Below the pieces are notes generated by a model. That model searched no databases. It was not told the origin of the DNA and saw only the letters and a program-made list of their open reading frames with translations. Below are positions 10,784 through 22,984 of a stretch of DNA of 64,000 nt, piece after piece. The number at the start of each line of letters is the position of its first letter. The first letter of the stretch is position 1. Source of the stretch: Moniliella sp. 'wahieum'. Its lineage: Eukaryota > Basidiomycota > Moniliellomycetes > Moniliellales > Moniliellaceae. Where the stretch lies: NCBI GenBank assembly GCA_003971905.1, contig RSEE01000017.1, positions 620,001 to 684,000 on the forward strand. Direction: 5' to 3'. The position numbers and the translations under genes were made by a program.

Positions 10784-12299
10784 ATGCCTCCACGGTACCA
10801 GCTATTAGGGGGGACGGTGCCTCCTCCACGGTACCTATTATGCTGTTCGCCCACGAACGGGGCTCCAGGCGCTCCTCCCGTCCTCTGCGCCTGATTGTTC
10901 TCGCCCTCTCGGCAATTTGTGTAATCAGCCTGGTATCCTGGCTCGGATTCACCAACACTGGCACTAAGCAAACGCAGCAATGGTCGAGGCAGCCAAGAGT
11001 GCAGGTGGCCAAGCCACCGCCTGGGCTGGTCAGCAGTTCCAGCGTCCTCCAGCACCGGATGATGGCGTCCTTCTGTCTCTCACCCTCCTACTGCCACGGT
11101 ACAGGTTCAAGGCGGTGAGGTGAGCCCAGGCGACTGGCTCTACTCTGTCTCAGCTAGCCAGCCGCCTGCCACAATCCACGAACTCACCCAATGGGCCGAA
11201 AAGGGCAGTGATGGCAACCTCTTCCCCCCCGCCTTTATTCCTGCAGCAGCCAACAAAGCCGTCCGCGCCAAGGCCGGCTTTATTGTTCTGGTTCGTAACA
11301 AGGAGCTGAGTGACATGATGAGCTCCATGCGAGATGTGGAGGAAAAGTTCAATCGCAAGTTTGGATATCCTTGGATTTTCCTCAATGACGAGGACTTTAC
11401 CGGTCAGGTTATCTTCGATTTTGTTTTCACAAGAGGCGGACTGCCCTCCCTCAGAGATTGACTCAACTCACACGTTGCATGCAGACGAATTCAAGAAGGG
11501 TGTCCGTTCCATGACCCGCTCGGAGATCCGCTTTGGCAAAGTTGGTCCCGAACACTGGGGCTATCCTGCGTGGATCAACCAGACCAAAGCGGCTGAGACG
11601 CGGGACAGATGAAAGACATTATCTATGGCTCCTCGGAGTCGTATCGACACATGTGTCGCTTCCAGTCTGGTTTCTTTTTCAACACCCCCTTACCCTTGAT
11701 CTCGACTACTACTGGCGGGTCGAGCCAGGCATCCACCTCTACTGCGACATTGACTTTGACCCGTTCTTGTTCATGCAGATGAACAACAAAACGTATGGGT
11801 TCACAATAGCTCTGCATGAGTTTCCCGAGACGATCGCCACGTTGTGGGATGAGACGAAGAAGTTTTTGAAAAGTATCCCCAGTATCTGGCTAAAGACAAT
11901 GGACTGCACTTTATGACCGACGAGCCGGAGCGACTGCTTGAGCCGGGATACAACCTGTGCCACTTTTGGTCCAATTTTGAGATTGCTGATCTTCGATTCT
12001 GGCGAAGCGAAGCCTATCAAAGGTATTTTGATCATCTGGACCAAGCTGGTGGTTTCTTCTACGAGCGGTGGGGAGATGCCCCTGTTCATTCCATTGCCGC
12101 CATCTTATTCTTGGACCGCAGCCGCATTTATCAGTTTGATCAAATCGGGTACTTTCATGACCTACACGCATTGCCCGGCTAATCCCAAGTACCACCATCT
12201 GGCCAATGCGCATGTGACGCCAACGAGTCGTTTGATGAAGATGGCTACTCGTGCCTCAAGGAGTGGTGGCGTACTTCCGTCGAAGGAAAACCCCAATAA
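10784..12299 (+). CDS. Alpha-1,2-mannosyltransferase, GT15 (KRE2/KTR family)
   Basis: Type II Golgi membrane enzyme that adds alpha-1,2-mannose to O- and N-linked glycans. The proposed start at 10784 (MPPRYQ) gives a short Pro-rich cytosolic tail. A signal anchor ([17 protein letters not shown], about 10888-10938) and a stem follow. Catalytic-domain blocks are [60 protein letters not shown] (containing the conserved catalytic Glu of the family) and [17 protein letters not shown]. The C-terminus is [14 protein letters not shown]. An 82-nt intron (11403-11484) joins DFT to DEFKKG. The frame breaks at least five times, each compatible with one lost base, for example near 11608, 11677 and 11871. 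All motifs survive, so I read it as a working gene with sequence errors. It converges on the kinase gene. Confidence 0.93.
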
Positions 12300-13866
12300 C
12301 TATTGTGTATCCTATGGTCACTATTCCATGTCTGTGCCACTCACCGATATCGTATTGTACACCATCATGACCCACCCGGCCATGTACCATCCTTCCACTG
12401 TGGTTCGAATGGATGCAACTCATTCGTTTCGCTATAGTAGCATTTCTCTTTGACTTGCTAGTCTCTCACCTCATGATATTCTTGGCTGTGTTCCTCAGTC
12501 TACCCGCATCTCCCCCCCTCCTCACCTTTCAATAATCCTCTGCGTTCCTACCCGTGGCCTCCCTACCTCTCCACACCTACACGTGCTCGAATGAGAGGGG
12601 CGCCCCATACGTTGCGCACTTAATTACCAAAACCCATAAAGCTGTTTGCACCAATCCCACTATACCGTTGGCCCAGTATATGGCGTCAGCAATATATTAC
12701 GCGATCCACAAAAGGACGGAAGGGCAACCGTGGAGGTCACTACCTCCAGCTCCAATACTTTTGCCCAAGAATCCCCCTCTCTTCCCGGAATGTAACGGTG
12801 TCAGAATCACACCGTGGTCCCCACACACCCTATATATAGGATCTTCTCGCCCCTGAGTTTTGATCAAGGGTCCAATCAAGAACGTTGTTGAAGAGTCGAG
12901 TGGGATCGTGGTCGAGCTGGTAAGTAAGTAGCAAGAGCTGTGGAACGGTATCGCGTACCCGTGCTGTGGTCCGACGGATGTGTGTCTACGCGCGTCTACG
13001 TCTCATGGCATGGCGCTTAGATCTTAGAAGGGTTAGATTGTCCCAGGAACTGAAGCAGCTGAATTGGAGGAGACCTGAGGCCTGAGCCCTGACGCTCGAA
13101 GCTCAAGCTTGAGATATAGATCCTTTCTTTAACTTTGGATTTGGGGCTTTTGATGATGTAGAACATTTTGGATTGAGTTTGTTGGTTTAGGTTTATGTTT
13201 AGAGGGCTGGAGAATAGGAAGGGGGGTAGGATCGATCGATAGTGGGACTAGGACTAGGAATAGGAGTAGGAGTAGGTGACGGGATGGGTGTCGGGATAGT
13301 GGCTTGATGGTTTGATAGTTATCGGTTATCGATCTTATCCACCATCGCCGTTCAACGGCAACAGAGAGATCAGGTGGTGGGAGAGAAGCATGGGACATGG
13401 GACATCAGGTGAGAGACACGGACGGGAAGGAGGAGTACTACGTGTAAATCCCTCCCTCCTTCCGTTACAGTTGGAATGGGTGAAAGAGAGCGAAGGTACG
13501 AGCATATGAGCGGCAGATGCGAGAAAGACGAAGGACTGGGGCATGTGACGTAGGTGTGAGGTGGCGGGGGAAGAGAGGCAATGACGAGGCCAGAATGGAG
13601 TTAGAGGGAACGTATGCAAGTGGAAGGGCAAGGGGAGGGGAGGGAAAGAGCAAAAGGAAGGCAAGGGCAAGGGCAAAGACAAGGGAGGGGAGTGGTTGTG
13701 GGTAGCACGGTGAGGACAAGGTGGTGGTGGTGGATAAGACAGAGGAGGGGCTGGGGACGCGGCCAGCTCAACAGAGCGAAATTCTTCTTGGAAGTTCGCT
13801 TTGAGATCTGACAACTCAGGAACTCCAATGTCAGGAACTCCGATCTCAGGACCTCAAGGCTGGGTC
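12300..13866. other. Intergenic between convergent genes
   Basis: This 1.6-kb spacer holds the 3' ends of the mannosyltransferase (+) and kinase (-) genes. I see no gene. The Pro/Ser-rich minus frame 13335-13814 reflects a purine-rich plus strand. Runs of GGACTA/GGAGTA repeats occur around 13240-13275. Confidence 0.45.
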
Positions 13867-16800
13867 TCAGTCCGCTGGGATCAGTTCACGCAGACGATCG
13901 CATACTTGAGCCATGACGGGCGTTCGCGGGGGGTTGCGACCCACATGGACTCGATCAAGTCGACCACGTCACCGCCAAACCGACGGCGGAGGTTGGCCGT
14001 TGGAGGGCGCAGCCTCGTTCGCGCACGTCGCGATAAATTTGGTGTTCGTTGAGGTTTGGAAAGGGTAGCGTTTGTCGCGTTGGGGCCACTGGAGGATTTC
14101 CCAAAACGTCATGCCTGTGCTCCAGACATCGACTTTTTCGTTGTACAGGGCTTGGGTGCCACAACTCCATCGCTTGCCAATTCACTGTCCCGACCACGGA
14201 GCGTACCATGCGCCGTTTGTCGTGCCGAACACGCGCCAGGCCAAAATCGTTGATCTTGGCCACTCCCTGGGCGGTGATCAAGACATTGCTCTCGACTTGA
14301 TGTCGCGATGGATGATGGCGGGTTTGCGTGTGTGGAGGTAGTTTAAGCCTTCGGCCGTCATGAGCATAATGCGGAACTAGGAAAAGGCAGAGACAGAGCA
14401 GGGTGGGGCCGAGTCAGCAGTTGTGCGTGCGGTAAGTGCGGGGACTATACTGTTGATTTTGTACGAGGGAGAAGGAGAGGGAGTGGGAGAAGAAGGGAAG
14501 GGAAGGCCGAAGAGGTACGTACCATTTCAACATCCGAAGGGGCGGGAACATTACGAATGTACTCGTACAAGTCTCCGTGAGTGCATAGTTCCGAGACGAT
14601 GGTGCAGGGACATCGGTATTGGACGGGTCGACCGAGACACCAATGAAGCGAACGATATTTTCGTGGTTAAGGTCGCGCAGGACCTCGAGCTCTTTAATGT
14701 CCATTTCGGTTAGTTGGCCACGCAACTCGGCAATGGCCACCCATCTTACGTGCGCGTTTGGCCGTGCCGAGCTGATACGTGCCGCGATACACGTCCTTGA
14801 ACCCGCCACTGCCAATCTTGCTCCCCTTGTGCAAGAGACGCGGATCAATATGCTTGTCTACCAACTTGAGCGCCTCGAGATCCAACAGTGTCGCCTCCTC
14901 CTCCGTCTCCTTGACTTCTGCCGGAGGAGCACGGGCGGTAACTGGGTCTGTCCCTTCTGCCTCGCCGGGTCGAGCGGTGGCCGGGGCAGGTTGGTTTCGG
15001 ACTGAAGCATATAAATGGTTAGTTTTGGTTCCGGTCCCGAAGGCAAAACGAAAACCTAGCGGAATACGTACCCATTTGACCAGTGCAGCGACCAAATCCA
15101 CCTTTTTTTCTTCGGACGTGACGTCCAAGCCACGATCGATGCAGAGGGACAACAATCGGCCTTGAGAAGGCGGTTGAGCGAGCTCGAAGTAGGGCGTTCC
15201 CGCATGATTTCCTCGGCGCTGGGGGAGGGTTTGGAGGGATGCCTGTTGTCCCGTGACACCTCTCTTGACTCTGAGCGGGAGGCAGAGCGAGTGGAGCCAG
15301 CCACAGGGCGGATGGTGGTGTCGCCTTGTTCCTCCTCCCCATCCCCTCATCCTCCTTTTGATCTTCTTGATCCTGGTGGTGGTCGTGGTTGTGGACTTGG
15401 CCCTGGCCATCGTCCTGGTTTCTTTCGCCACCCGCATCTGCAGCTGCACCTTCCTCCCCAGAGACCGAAGCAACAGCAACATATTCGACGCGCGTACCTT
15501 GCCATTGCGTAATCTGCGTGTACCTATCGGTGTGTGGGAGTCGTGTTCCTCGACGGGATCCAGGTCCATAGGTACGTCGGCCCAAGTGTCCGAACCAGCG
15601 TCCTGCTCTTCGGTCGAGTCGCGCTCGTGGCGCTCGTGAGCCGGGGCCGCTCTGCGTCCACGACGGCGAACTGGACGGCTGCTCTCCAATGAGGACGGAG
15701 GAGCGTCGGGATCGGCCTCGGTCTCGGACGAGGCTGGGACAGGGCTGGAACTGGGGTGGTGTCGGCGGCTGCGGGTGCGGCTGCGGGCGCTACGGGCGCG
15801 ACTACTGGACTGGGATGTGACACTTGGTCCAGGACTAGGAGGCACAGTTTGGGAGGCACTCAGGGACCCAGAGCTGGAGAGCTGGTGGCCACGCCGTGTT
15901 GAACGAGAAGATCTTCGGAGCGGGACCTGTTCGTGTTCCTGTTCCTGTTCTTGTTGGCGTTCCTCGTCCGAGCTCAACTCCGAAGCCAAGGACGGCTGCT
16001 GCTCTGTGCTCCCCGCCGCAACGGCACAGACTTTCCCGTTCCGGAGACGACGCATCTTGCGTGGGCTGGGGGAATCGGCTCGTGCGCGAGGCAGCATTTT
16101 AGCAGTGGTAGTGCGGGCCGAAGAGGTAGAGGATCGCGGTTGTCGTCAGCTGCTTCGTTGGATCGTGTACCACGCCGTGCGCGCGGGGGAAGGAGCGATG
16201 GCCGTGCTCGGAGGCGGTCCCGCTGGGCACGCGCACGTGTCCGGATGGGCGATGGGGCAGCAAAGGTGAGGAAGGCAGAGGAGGCCCGACTGGGGTTGCG
16301 TCGGCGGTGCGACGCTTGGTGTTTCGGGTGGTCTGGCGTGGCGACGGGGCAAGGTGCGCGGGAGGGAGGTGGGGTGCGGGATCAGGCTCGTCGTCCGAGT
16401 CGGCCCAGGCTGCGGCGCCACTGGAGGTGGAGGCAACCGAGACGGCTTGGGCGGCTGCAAGCTGGCGCGTTGGCGGCCGCGCGGTCGGGGGCGGCGGCGA
16501 GGCACGTCGGCCGGAGGGGTGGCGACGGCGGAGGAGGAGGAGGGAGCGGATGAGATCGTTCTTAGTCCGGGACGGGTGGGCAGCGGAGGGCTGGAGGGCG
16601 TGGCAGAGGCGGAGGAGGAGGGGCTTGCGCTGCTGGCGGAGCACGTTGGGCGGGGCCGAGTAGAGCAGTCGGGCGTCGGCGGCGGTGAGCCGGGGAGACA
16701 CGGGGGGGTGTCGGAAAGATCGTCGAAGGAGGCGTCGGCGTCGGCATCGGCGTCGGCATCGGCGTCGGCGTCGGCGGCGGCATCGGGATTGGGCTGGGGC

Positions 16801-17000
16801 TGGATTGGGATGCGGTGGGAGTGGCAGGGGCAGGGGCGGGAGTGGGGGGTGGTCGCGGAGCGAGAGGCTCTGGAAGTCGGTGCGGAGGGCGCGGACGAGG
16901 TGTCGGTTGGGAGGCGGGGCGAGGCCGAGGTGCCGGGGTGCTTGCGCTTGCGCCCGGCGTACGTGCGGCGCGGGGCGATGCTGACCCTCCTGGGGGGCAT
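13867..17000 (-). CDS. TKL-type protein kinase with two SAP-like motifs
   Basis: Predicted nuclear kinase. From the start at 17000 (MPPRRVSIAPRRTYAG) come an Asp-Ala run, a SAP-like DNA-binding motif (about 16690-16520, with LLRLCHAL...TKNDLIRSLL), basic Ser/Arg-rich linkers and two RRLRNGKV repeats. A second SAP-like motif follows (about 15170-15065, LLSLCIDRGLDV...KVDLVAALVKW). The kinase domain shows IGSGGFKDVYRG, NHENIVRFIGV, ELCTHGDLYEYIRN, HRDIK, NDFGLAR and C-terminal VCDRLRELIPAD ending at 13867. Introns are 14377-14522 and probably 15002-15071. The position expected for the VAIK lysine reads VAIAELRG, so ATP-anchoring Lys may be absent or displaced. Five or more one-base losses break the frame. 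Whether the N-terminal third belongs to the same gene is inferred from continuity. Confidence 0.85.
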
Positions 17001-17680
17001 GGGGGAGGCGTGGGGGGGGCAGTGGAGATGGGTGGATGCGGGTGGATGCGGTGTGGCCAGCGAGTGGGTTGAAGGAGCGCGCGACGACGCTGGATTGCGC
17101 ATTCCTGCGCGTCCCTTGCATCCACATCCACGTCCCCCGCCGCCGCGCCCGCCACCCAACACGCCCCCGTCCAACACCACCGCCCACAACCCTAGCCCGC
17201 CCGCCACTCGCCCCCTGCCCGCCCCAACCCTAGCGTTCGCGCACAGACCAGCAGGCGGGCCAGCCTGCGCCCACTGAACGTTTCAACGTCCAATTCTCCG
17301 ACCAGGTGGCCTACGTAATGCGCAGGCCCCCCTTCGCCCACCAACGTCCATTGTTCAATAGCCCCCCGTTTGATGTTTCAATTGCAAGTGTCACGCCATC
17401 TGGGGCTCCTCCCATTCCGTGATGCATGGCCCATTCAATATTCACCTGGAATATTCAACTGTGGATTGGATTCCACTGGATAGGATCGGATTGGATTGCA
17501 TAGGATTGGCTTGAATGAATAGGATTGGATACTAGGATTGGATTGAATTGAATAGGAATCAGACCCAGGACAGCATGGGAGATGTGGCACGATCCAGCGG
17601 CGGCACGATAGCCCGACCCACTGCCCCACCCGGTCCTACGCCGTCCAATCCGTACCCGCACGCCGTCTCTGCCACTGCGC
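17001..17680. other. Spacer between tandem minus-strand genes
   Basis: Contains the kinase promoter side and the 3' end of the diphosphokinase gene. Between about 17463 and 17556 the plus strand is a degenerate GGATT-rich repeat (GGATTGGATT-type words). No gene is seen. Confidence 0.5.
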
Positions 17681-19215
17681 CTAGCTGTGGGCACCAGCCA
17701 CCTGGCGCAGCGGACTGGGCGTGGTGGCTTGCGATCGTGTGGGAGGGCTGACGGGGGCTTCGTGGGCCGGGAACGTAGCTGGGGCTGGACTGCAGGGCAC
17801 AACCACGGCTGCCGGGTGCGCCAAGGTAGGTGTCTTGTCTGGTGCTGTGACCGGAGCCGTGGCAGTCGCATTGGCATTGGCAAACTTAGGTCCGTCTTTG
17901 GCTGCCTCGTCACCGTCCCTTGCGTGGGAGCGGTAGGGCTGGAGTGTATCGTAAGGGACTTGGGTGAAGAGTACGCTGATTGATTCGCCATGGTGAGCGC
18001 GGCGAATGGTTTCTGCCAAAACGTGAGAAATATCAATCTGTTCCAACTTGGAGCACTGGGCCATGTTGCGTGTCTGGGGCAGCGTGTTGGTCACGACGAG
18101 TTTTTCGAGGGTGGAGTGACGGATGCGTTCGAGTGCTGGCTCGGACAAGATCCCATGGGTGACGAGGGCCAGTACGCGTTTCGCGCCATTCTCAGTTAAC
18201 TTGCGAGCGGCCTGATCGAGTGTGCCGCAGGTATCTGCCATATCATCCACCAAGACGGCGACTTTTCCGCGCACATCGCCGACGAGCACCATGCGGGACA
18301 CCTCGTTTGCGCGTTTTCGTTCCTTGTGGAACAAGGCGAAGTCGACATTCAAGCGATCTGCAATGGAGGTTGCGCGTTTGGCCCCGCCCGCATCGGGGGA
18401 AACAATCACAATCTCGTTCATGTCGAGCATTTCACCAATGTACTGCAACGTGGCGGGTTCGGCATAGAGGTTGTCGACGGGCACGTCAAAGAAGCCTTGG
18501 ATTTGAGATGCATGGAGGTCCATGGTGATCACGTGGTCGCATCCGGCCTTTTCCAGCATGTTGGCCACGAGTTTGGCCGTGATGGGCGCGCGGGACTTGT
18601 CCTTCTTGTCTTGGCGGGCATAGTAAAAGTGAGGGATGACAGCTGTGACACGTTTGGCCGACGCACCCTTGCACGCATGGATCATGATCAGCGTTTCCAT
18701 CAACGACGTGTGGGCGACAAGAACATGTTGCCGCACCCGGTTGGCTTGACGGTCGGCGTGCAACAAGAGGTATTGATAATGTACACATCATGCTCCCGCA
18801 CACTTTCTCCGATTCGCACCACGCTCTCCCCCACTTCGTTCCGGGCGACAATCGCCTTGCCCAAGGGGAGTCCAAGTCTAACGGCCCACGCGCAGACGCA
18901 GACACAAGCACAAGCGCAAGCACACACCCCAAAGCGCAAGCAAGATGAAACGCAGAGAAAAAAACACACATCCAAAGCAGTCAGTACACCGTACTCATTT
19001 GCTACCTTTTTACTCAGTATGGTGTGCGTTGTACCGTGGTCAGTGGTCGCAGAGCGGGGAGACCACGGTCGCTCGGAGCCGAAAAAGCGGCGCTGAGCGC
19101 GCAGGCTCAGTCGACCGGTAGCAGGGGGACGAGGGAACACCGTTTCGCAATCTGGCGGGCCAGCTCGGGATGGGGAGCCCGCAAAGATCTTGATGCCGCC
19201 AGTGCCGTGGTCCAT
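17681..19215 (-). CDS. PRS: Ribose-phosphate diphosphokinase (PRPP synthetase)
   Basis: Makes PRPP from ribose 5-phosphate and ATP for nucleotide, His and Trp synthesis in the cytosol. Exon 1 (from ATG at 19215) reads GIKIFAGS and continues, after a one-base loss, as [10 protein letters not shown] 263-nt intron (18878-19140) precedes LGLPLGK. Diagnostic blocks are [54 protein letters not shown] and the PRPP loop [11 protein letters not shown]. Sequence style is closest to yeast Prs3. About 12 extra residues lie after DVYIINTSC. After [11 protein letters not shown], where family members normally stop, an Ala/Pro/Thr-rich tail of about 80 residues runs to 17681; it may be real or result from a lost base. 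Another one-base loss lies near 18704. It is divergent from the exonuclease V gene. Confidence 0.94.
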
Positions 19216-20034
19216 GTGGTGGGGCGGAGGAAGAGGAGAAAAAAAAGACGCGGGTGGGGGGGTGGGGCGGACGAGGCAGGGTTGGTTAGCAAGAGGGGAG
19301 CGGCGGAGGCTGAGTGCTGGGCTGGCGGTGCTGAGTGCGGTGGGGGTGGGTTGCGGGAGGCCAAGTGACTACGCCTGGTGACGGAGACGATGAGACGGGG
19401 AAAAGCCAGAGCGGAGGGCTAGGCAAGGCCCACGGAGGGCGGCTGCCGCGGCGTATATCGGATGGGCTGGCTGGCTGGGCGTCTGACTAGTGACTGATTA
19501 ATCAGGCGTGGGGTGCGGCGGGGGTGCGGGGGGACGCGGCCTTATTAATCGTGCTCGGGGCGTCTTACGTACGGAGTCTGACTGGCCAGGCGCTAGGTAC
19601 GCGCACAGGGCCCATGGGTCCAGGGCACGGCGCCAGCCAGCCCGCCGTCGGCACCAGCCAGCACGCCGCTCGAAGCCAAGTCTGGGGGTCACCGGTCACG
19701 TGCCACATGTCACTGGTCGCATCCCCTGTCCTGCCGTTTTAACGTTTAACGTTTAGTCCGCACAGGCTGCCCGATGATGTCATCCATCACGATGTGTGGG
19801 GGGAGCAAGTTTGTCCGTCCGCAGGCCTGAGACTGCGTACTCGTACCTCAGATTCAATATTCATCCCCCCGGCTGCGGGCCAGTATGCAGTGCCCCCGTG
19901 CGCTGCGCTTGGTTAATGATTGCAAATAGTACTCACCAGCTGATCACGCGCTGCAGCAGCGGAACCGCAGCGTCCGTTCCGCCTGCGCCTCGCCCTGTCC
20001 ATACCCAGTACGCGAATAATCTCTGGGGCGTTTA
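19216..20034. other. Divergent promoter region (PRS / EXO5)
   Basis: About 0.8 kb is shared by two divergent genes. It holds a four-unit heptamer run (19691-19718: ACCGGTC, ACGTGCC, ACATGTC, ACTGGTC) and (TTTAACG)2 at 19738-19751. No gene is seen. Confidence 0.6.
19691..19718 (+). repeat. Four heptamers of A-c-x-x-g-T-C type
   Basis: Consecutive 7-mers ACCGGTC, ACGTGCC, ACATGTC and ACTGGTC share first A and last C with central CpG/CATG variation. (TTTAACG)2 follows 20 bp downstream. Confidence 0.7.
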
Positions 20035-22917
20035 ATGACGGCCGTGCAAACCACGTGGCCTTTTGTGATCGCTTGCGCTCCCCCTGCTGTCGCTTTTGTG
20101 TCGTTCGTCCGTGCGCCCGCCGTTTCTGCCGCATGCCCCCCGCCTGCGCCGCCGACGCGTCTCCGTCTCGCAGCTGGTCGGGCCCACGTGGTGCGAGTAC
20201 CAGTACCACTATGGCTGCTGACGCATGCCAGTTTACCCGCGCACCAGCGTCCGCGTGCTGGATTTGGGACTTGGGCAGACGCTGCGCATTCGCAGTCGGC
20301 ATTGGCACGACGGGAGCGGATCTTGCGATCCGGATCGGCGGTGCACGCTGTACTGGAGCATACGGCGCCCCAAGCCAGGTGGCAGCGACGACGACGGCCT
20401 TGTTACCGCTGGCGGTGCGCGAGGTGGACAAGTACGCAGCGCGGTGTGTGCAGATCGCATCGGCGTGTGCGCGATTACGTCGGTCGCCGGGATTGCACGT
20501 GAAGTGCCGGTGCTCGGGTGTGTGGATGGGATTGTAGTACGGGGAGTGATTGATGAGATTGCTGCGCTACCGCAGGAACGTGATCGATCACCTACCCCTT
20601 CTCTGTCCCATGCTTTGTCCCCTGAGTCGAATGCGCCGATGCACCGACTGCACCGACTTCTGCCCCGTCCTCCCGGATAGGTTGGACGTACCAGATACGG
20701 GACAGCAAGACCCGCCGGTCCTCCCGCTTACCGCCCGAGGTGGACAGCGAGGCGCACGGATGCAGTGTATGATCTACAAGCGTCTGGGACGGACTGTGTC
20801 TTGCTGCGCTGGCTTGGGATCCGGCGGGGACGCGAGCAGAGCGACATCGCCAACGCAAACGCAAACCCGGCCAGACCAAGGAGGGGATCCAGTACGGCTG
20901 TACCGTCTGGGGAGGAATCGCGGAGCCTGCAACGCCCGAGCCCGATCCCGAATCCGATCCCGAGCCGGGAAGGCGGGTTGATCCCAACGCTGAACCGCTG
21001 ACGTTGGCTGCGCTTCTGGCTGCTTCGGGGGTAGGATCCGGAGGACAGGGAGGGGTACTGAGTTCGAGCTGGTGGTGTAGCGCGTTGCATCCTGTGTGGT
21101 AGCGCAGCAAAGTCAAGCATGGGCCCAAAAGTTGTTGGAGCAATGGCAAATGCAAATGCAAATGCAAGTGCAAGTGCAAGTGCATCCTTCGCCTCCTCCC
21201 GTGCCACGGTATGAACCGAGCCCTCAGTCCGTGTCCCCACCCGTGCGCGCGGGATCGAGGAGGAAAGTACTCGTTCGAACGAAGCGTCGCGCGCGAGTCT
21301 ACGTCGCCCTCTGACGCAGCGCCGACGCCCGCACCGACGCTGATGCCGACGAACAGGATGGGCCACTGCGGTTGCAAGATGTTTACGAAGCCATGTTGAT
21401 CGAGGTACGATTATGGTTAGCCATGCTCGAGCCGGATGGGATCCCGGAGCAACGAGGGAGGTAGCCGGTTCCTCCGCCAAGTCATCCTCGCTTGCAAGTT
21501 GTACTACTACTTCGGACCTTTCCCCTTGCGGAACTGATTTCGCATGGACCGCCATCGATCCGACGTTGGCTCTGCTCTACAGGTCGCGCAAACGGTCTGC
21601 CCTGAGCGAAACCAACGACGCGTCTGCCTCCGAGACTGGGTCGGACCGCGATGTCGACCGGTCGGATCGCCAGCTACGGTCGACCGTCCAGCCTGCCCTT
21701 GAAGATGCACCCAATGCAAGAGCACGAAATAGAAGCCGAAGGCGACGAGGATGAGGACCAGGTGGGAGAAGGACTATTTGGAGACGTACTCACCACGCTC
21801 AACCAAGCGATCAAACAGCGCGTGCGAAGGACGAAACAGAAGATGGTGTACCTACCTTACCTCTACCTCTCCTCTGCCGGACCTTCTGCTTGCTCTGCTT
21901 GTGCTCCTGCTACGGCTACACCACTTGTCCCTACGCTTGGATCTGGGACGTTGCCCCGGCGCCCTCACCAGGTTGCAGCACTAGCTTTACCCATCGTCTC
22001 CGTCGGACTTGGAAGACGCGACGCTACTGGCCAAGTACGATTTGCGTACGACGGTCCGGTCTAGGTCCATTTTTAACGAGCATGGTACGCTGTGGCGGGG
22101 GGAAACGGTACGTGCGTGGTGTGCCGCCGACTTGGCACGACGGTGTGGGTACTGCGAGTTTCAAGAGGGATGTCAGTGGCGTAACGGGATGCTAGCTGCG
22201 CACAGGAACATGGTAGGAGGACGTGGTGAGTCTACCTTCCCCCCGGACTCGATGTCGCTGCCTAGCTCCAGTACGCGTACGCAGTGGGAGCAGCAGCGAA
22301 GCAGCAAGAGCAAAGATCAAGGGTGGAAAGAACAGTTGTTGGGCGTCGCGCCTGTCCCGGTGGACGATCCTGAGCACACCGGTGCCACCGATCTCAATCC
22401 CAATCCCAATCCCAATCCCGAACCCGAATCCGCACCGGCAACGGAGAGCCCGATGACGATGACAGCGACGGCTGGTGCGGGGGTACGGGGATCTCCGAGC
22501 AAGGAAGGGGGTTCAACGAGGCGTTTATCCCCCTGGACCAGGTTTTGGGCACATGGCCACCTTCTACCTCTTCTTTCACCCCGGGCCCCACCCGCACCCG
22601 CCACCGCACCCGCTACTGCATCGACGACGGAAATGGACGAACAGTGGTGGCAGGATGCGCCGAGTCCTACGCGTTCCGAATGGACGCGGTGGAGGCGATG
22701 TTGCGTCCTGGCGTGGCTGCTGGGCCAGAGGCGCACTCTAGTTGCGCTGAGCAACGAGGTGCACAGGCGGAGCAAGAGGCGAGGCGAGGCGGAGCGGGAA
22801 GCATGGTACAGGGTGAAACGTACCGCGTCAAATCAAAGTGCCCAAGGGCGGAAGGGTGGAAGCGTCAAAGCGTTGAAGTGTGAGACGTCAAGTGTGGGAA
22901 GCGTCAAAGGACGATGA
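20035..22917 (+). CDS. EXO5: Exonuclease V (DEM1/EXO5 family)
   Basis: Single-strand-specific DNA exonuclease with a 4Fe-4S cluster, acting in mitochondrial or nuclear DNA maintenance. Blocks in order are [21 protein letters not shown] (about 20150-20210, carrying the first cluster Cys), [38 protein letters not shown] (DxK motif), QCMIYKRL (RecB-type QxxxY motif, about 20761-20785) and [12 protein letters not shown] (about 22150-22190) with the three C-terminal cluster Cys. These lie in different frames, with many one-base losses. The start is unresolved; the ATG at 20035 is the best candidate I see. The frame stays open for about 240 codons beyond the last Cys. That is longer than usual for the family and Pro/Arg-rich, so the true stop may be earlier, near 22240. 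Confidence 0.88.
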
Positions 22918-22940
22918 GCGACCGCTGCGTCGTTGTTACC

Positions 22941-22984
22941 CATCCATCCATCCATCCATCCATCCATCCATCCATCCATCCATC
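22941..22984 (+). repeat. (CATC)n microsatellite, 11 units
   Basis: Eleven perfect CATC units are followed by degenerate TGTC/TCTG units to about 22998. Confidence 0.95.

Noticed and set aside
13335-13814. 159-codon minus-strand frame beyond the kinase stop
   Set aside because: Low-complexity Pro/Ser translation of a purine-rich strand.
16354-17277. 307-codon plus-strand frame
   Set aside because: Antisense shadow of the GC-rich N-terminal part of the kinase gene.
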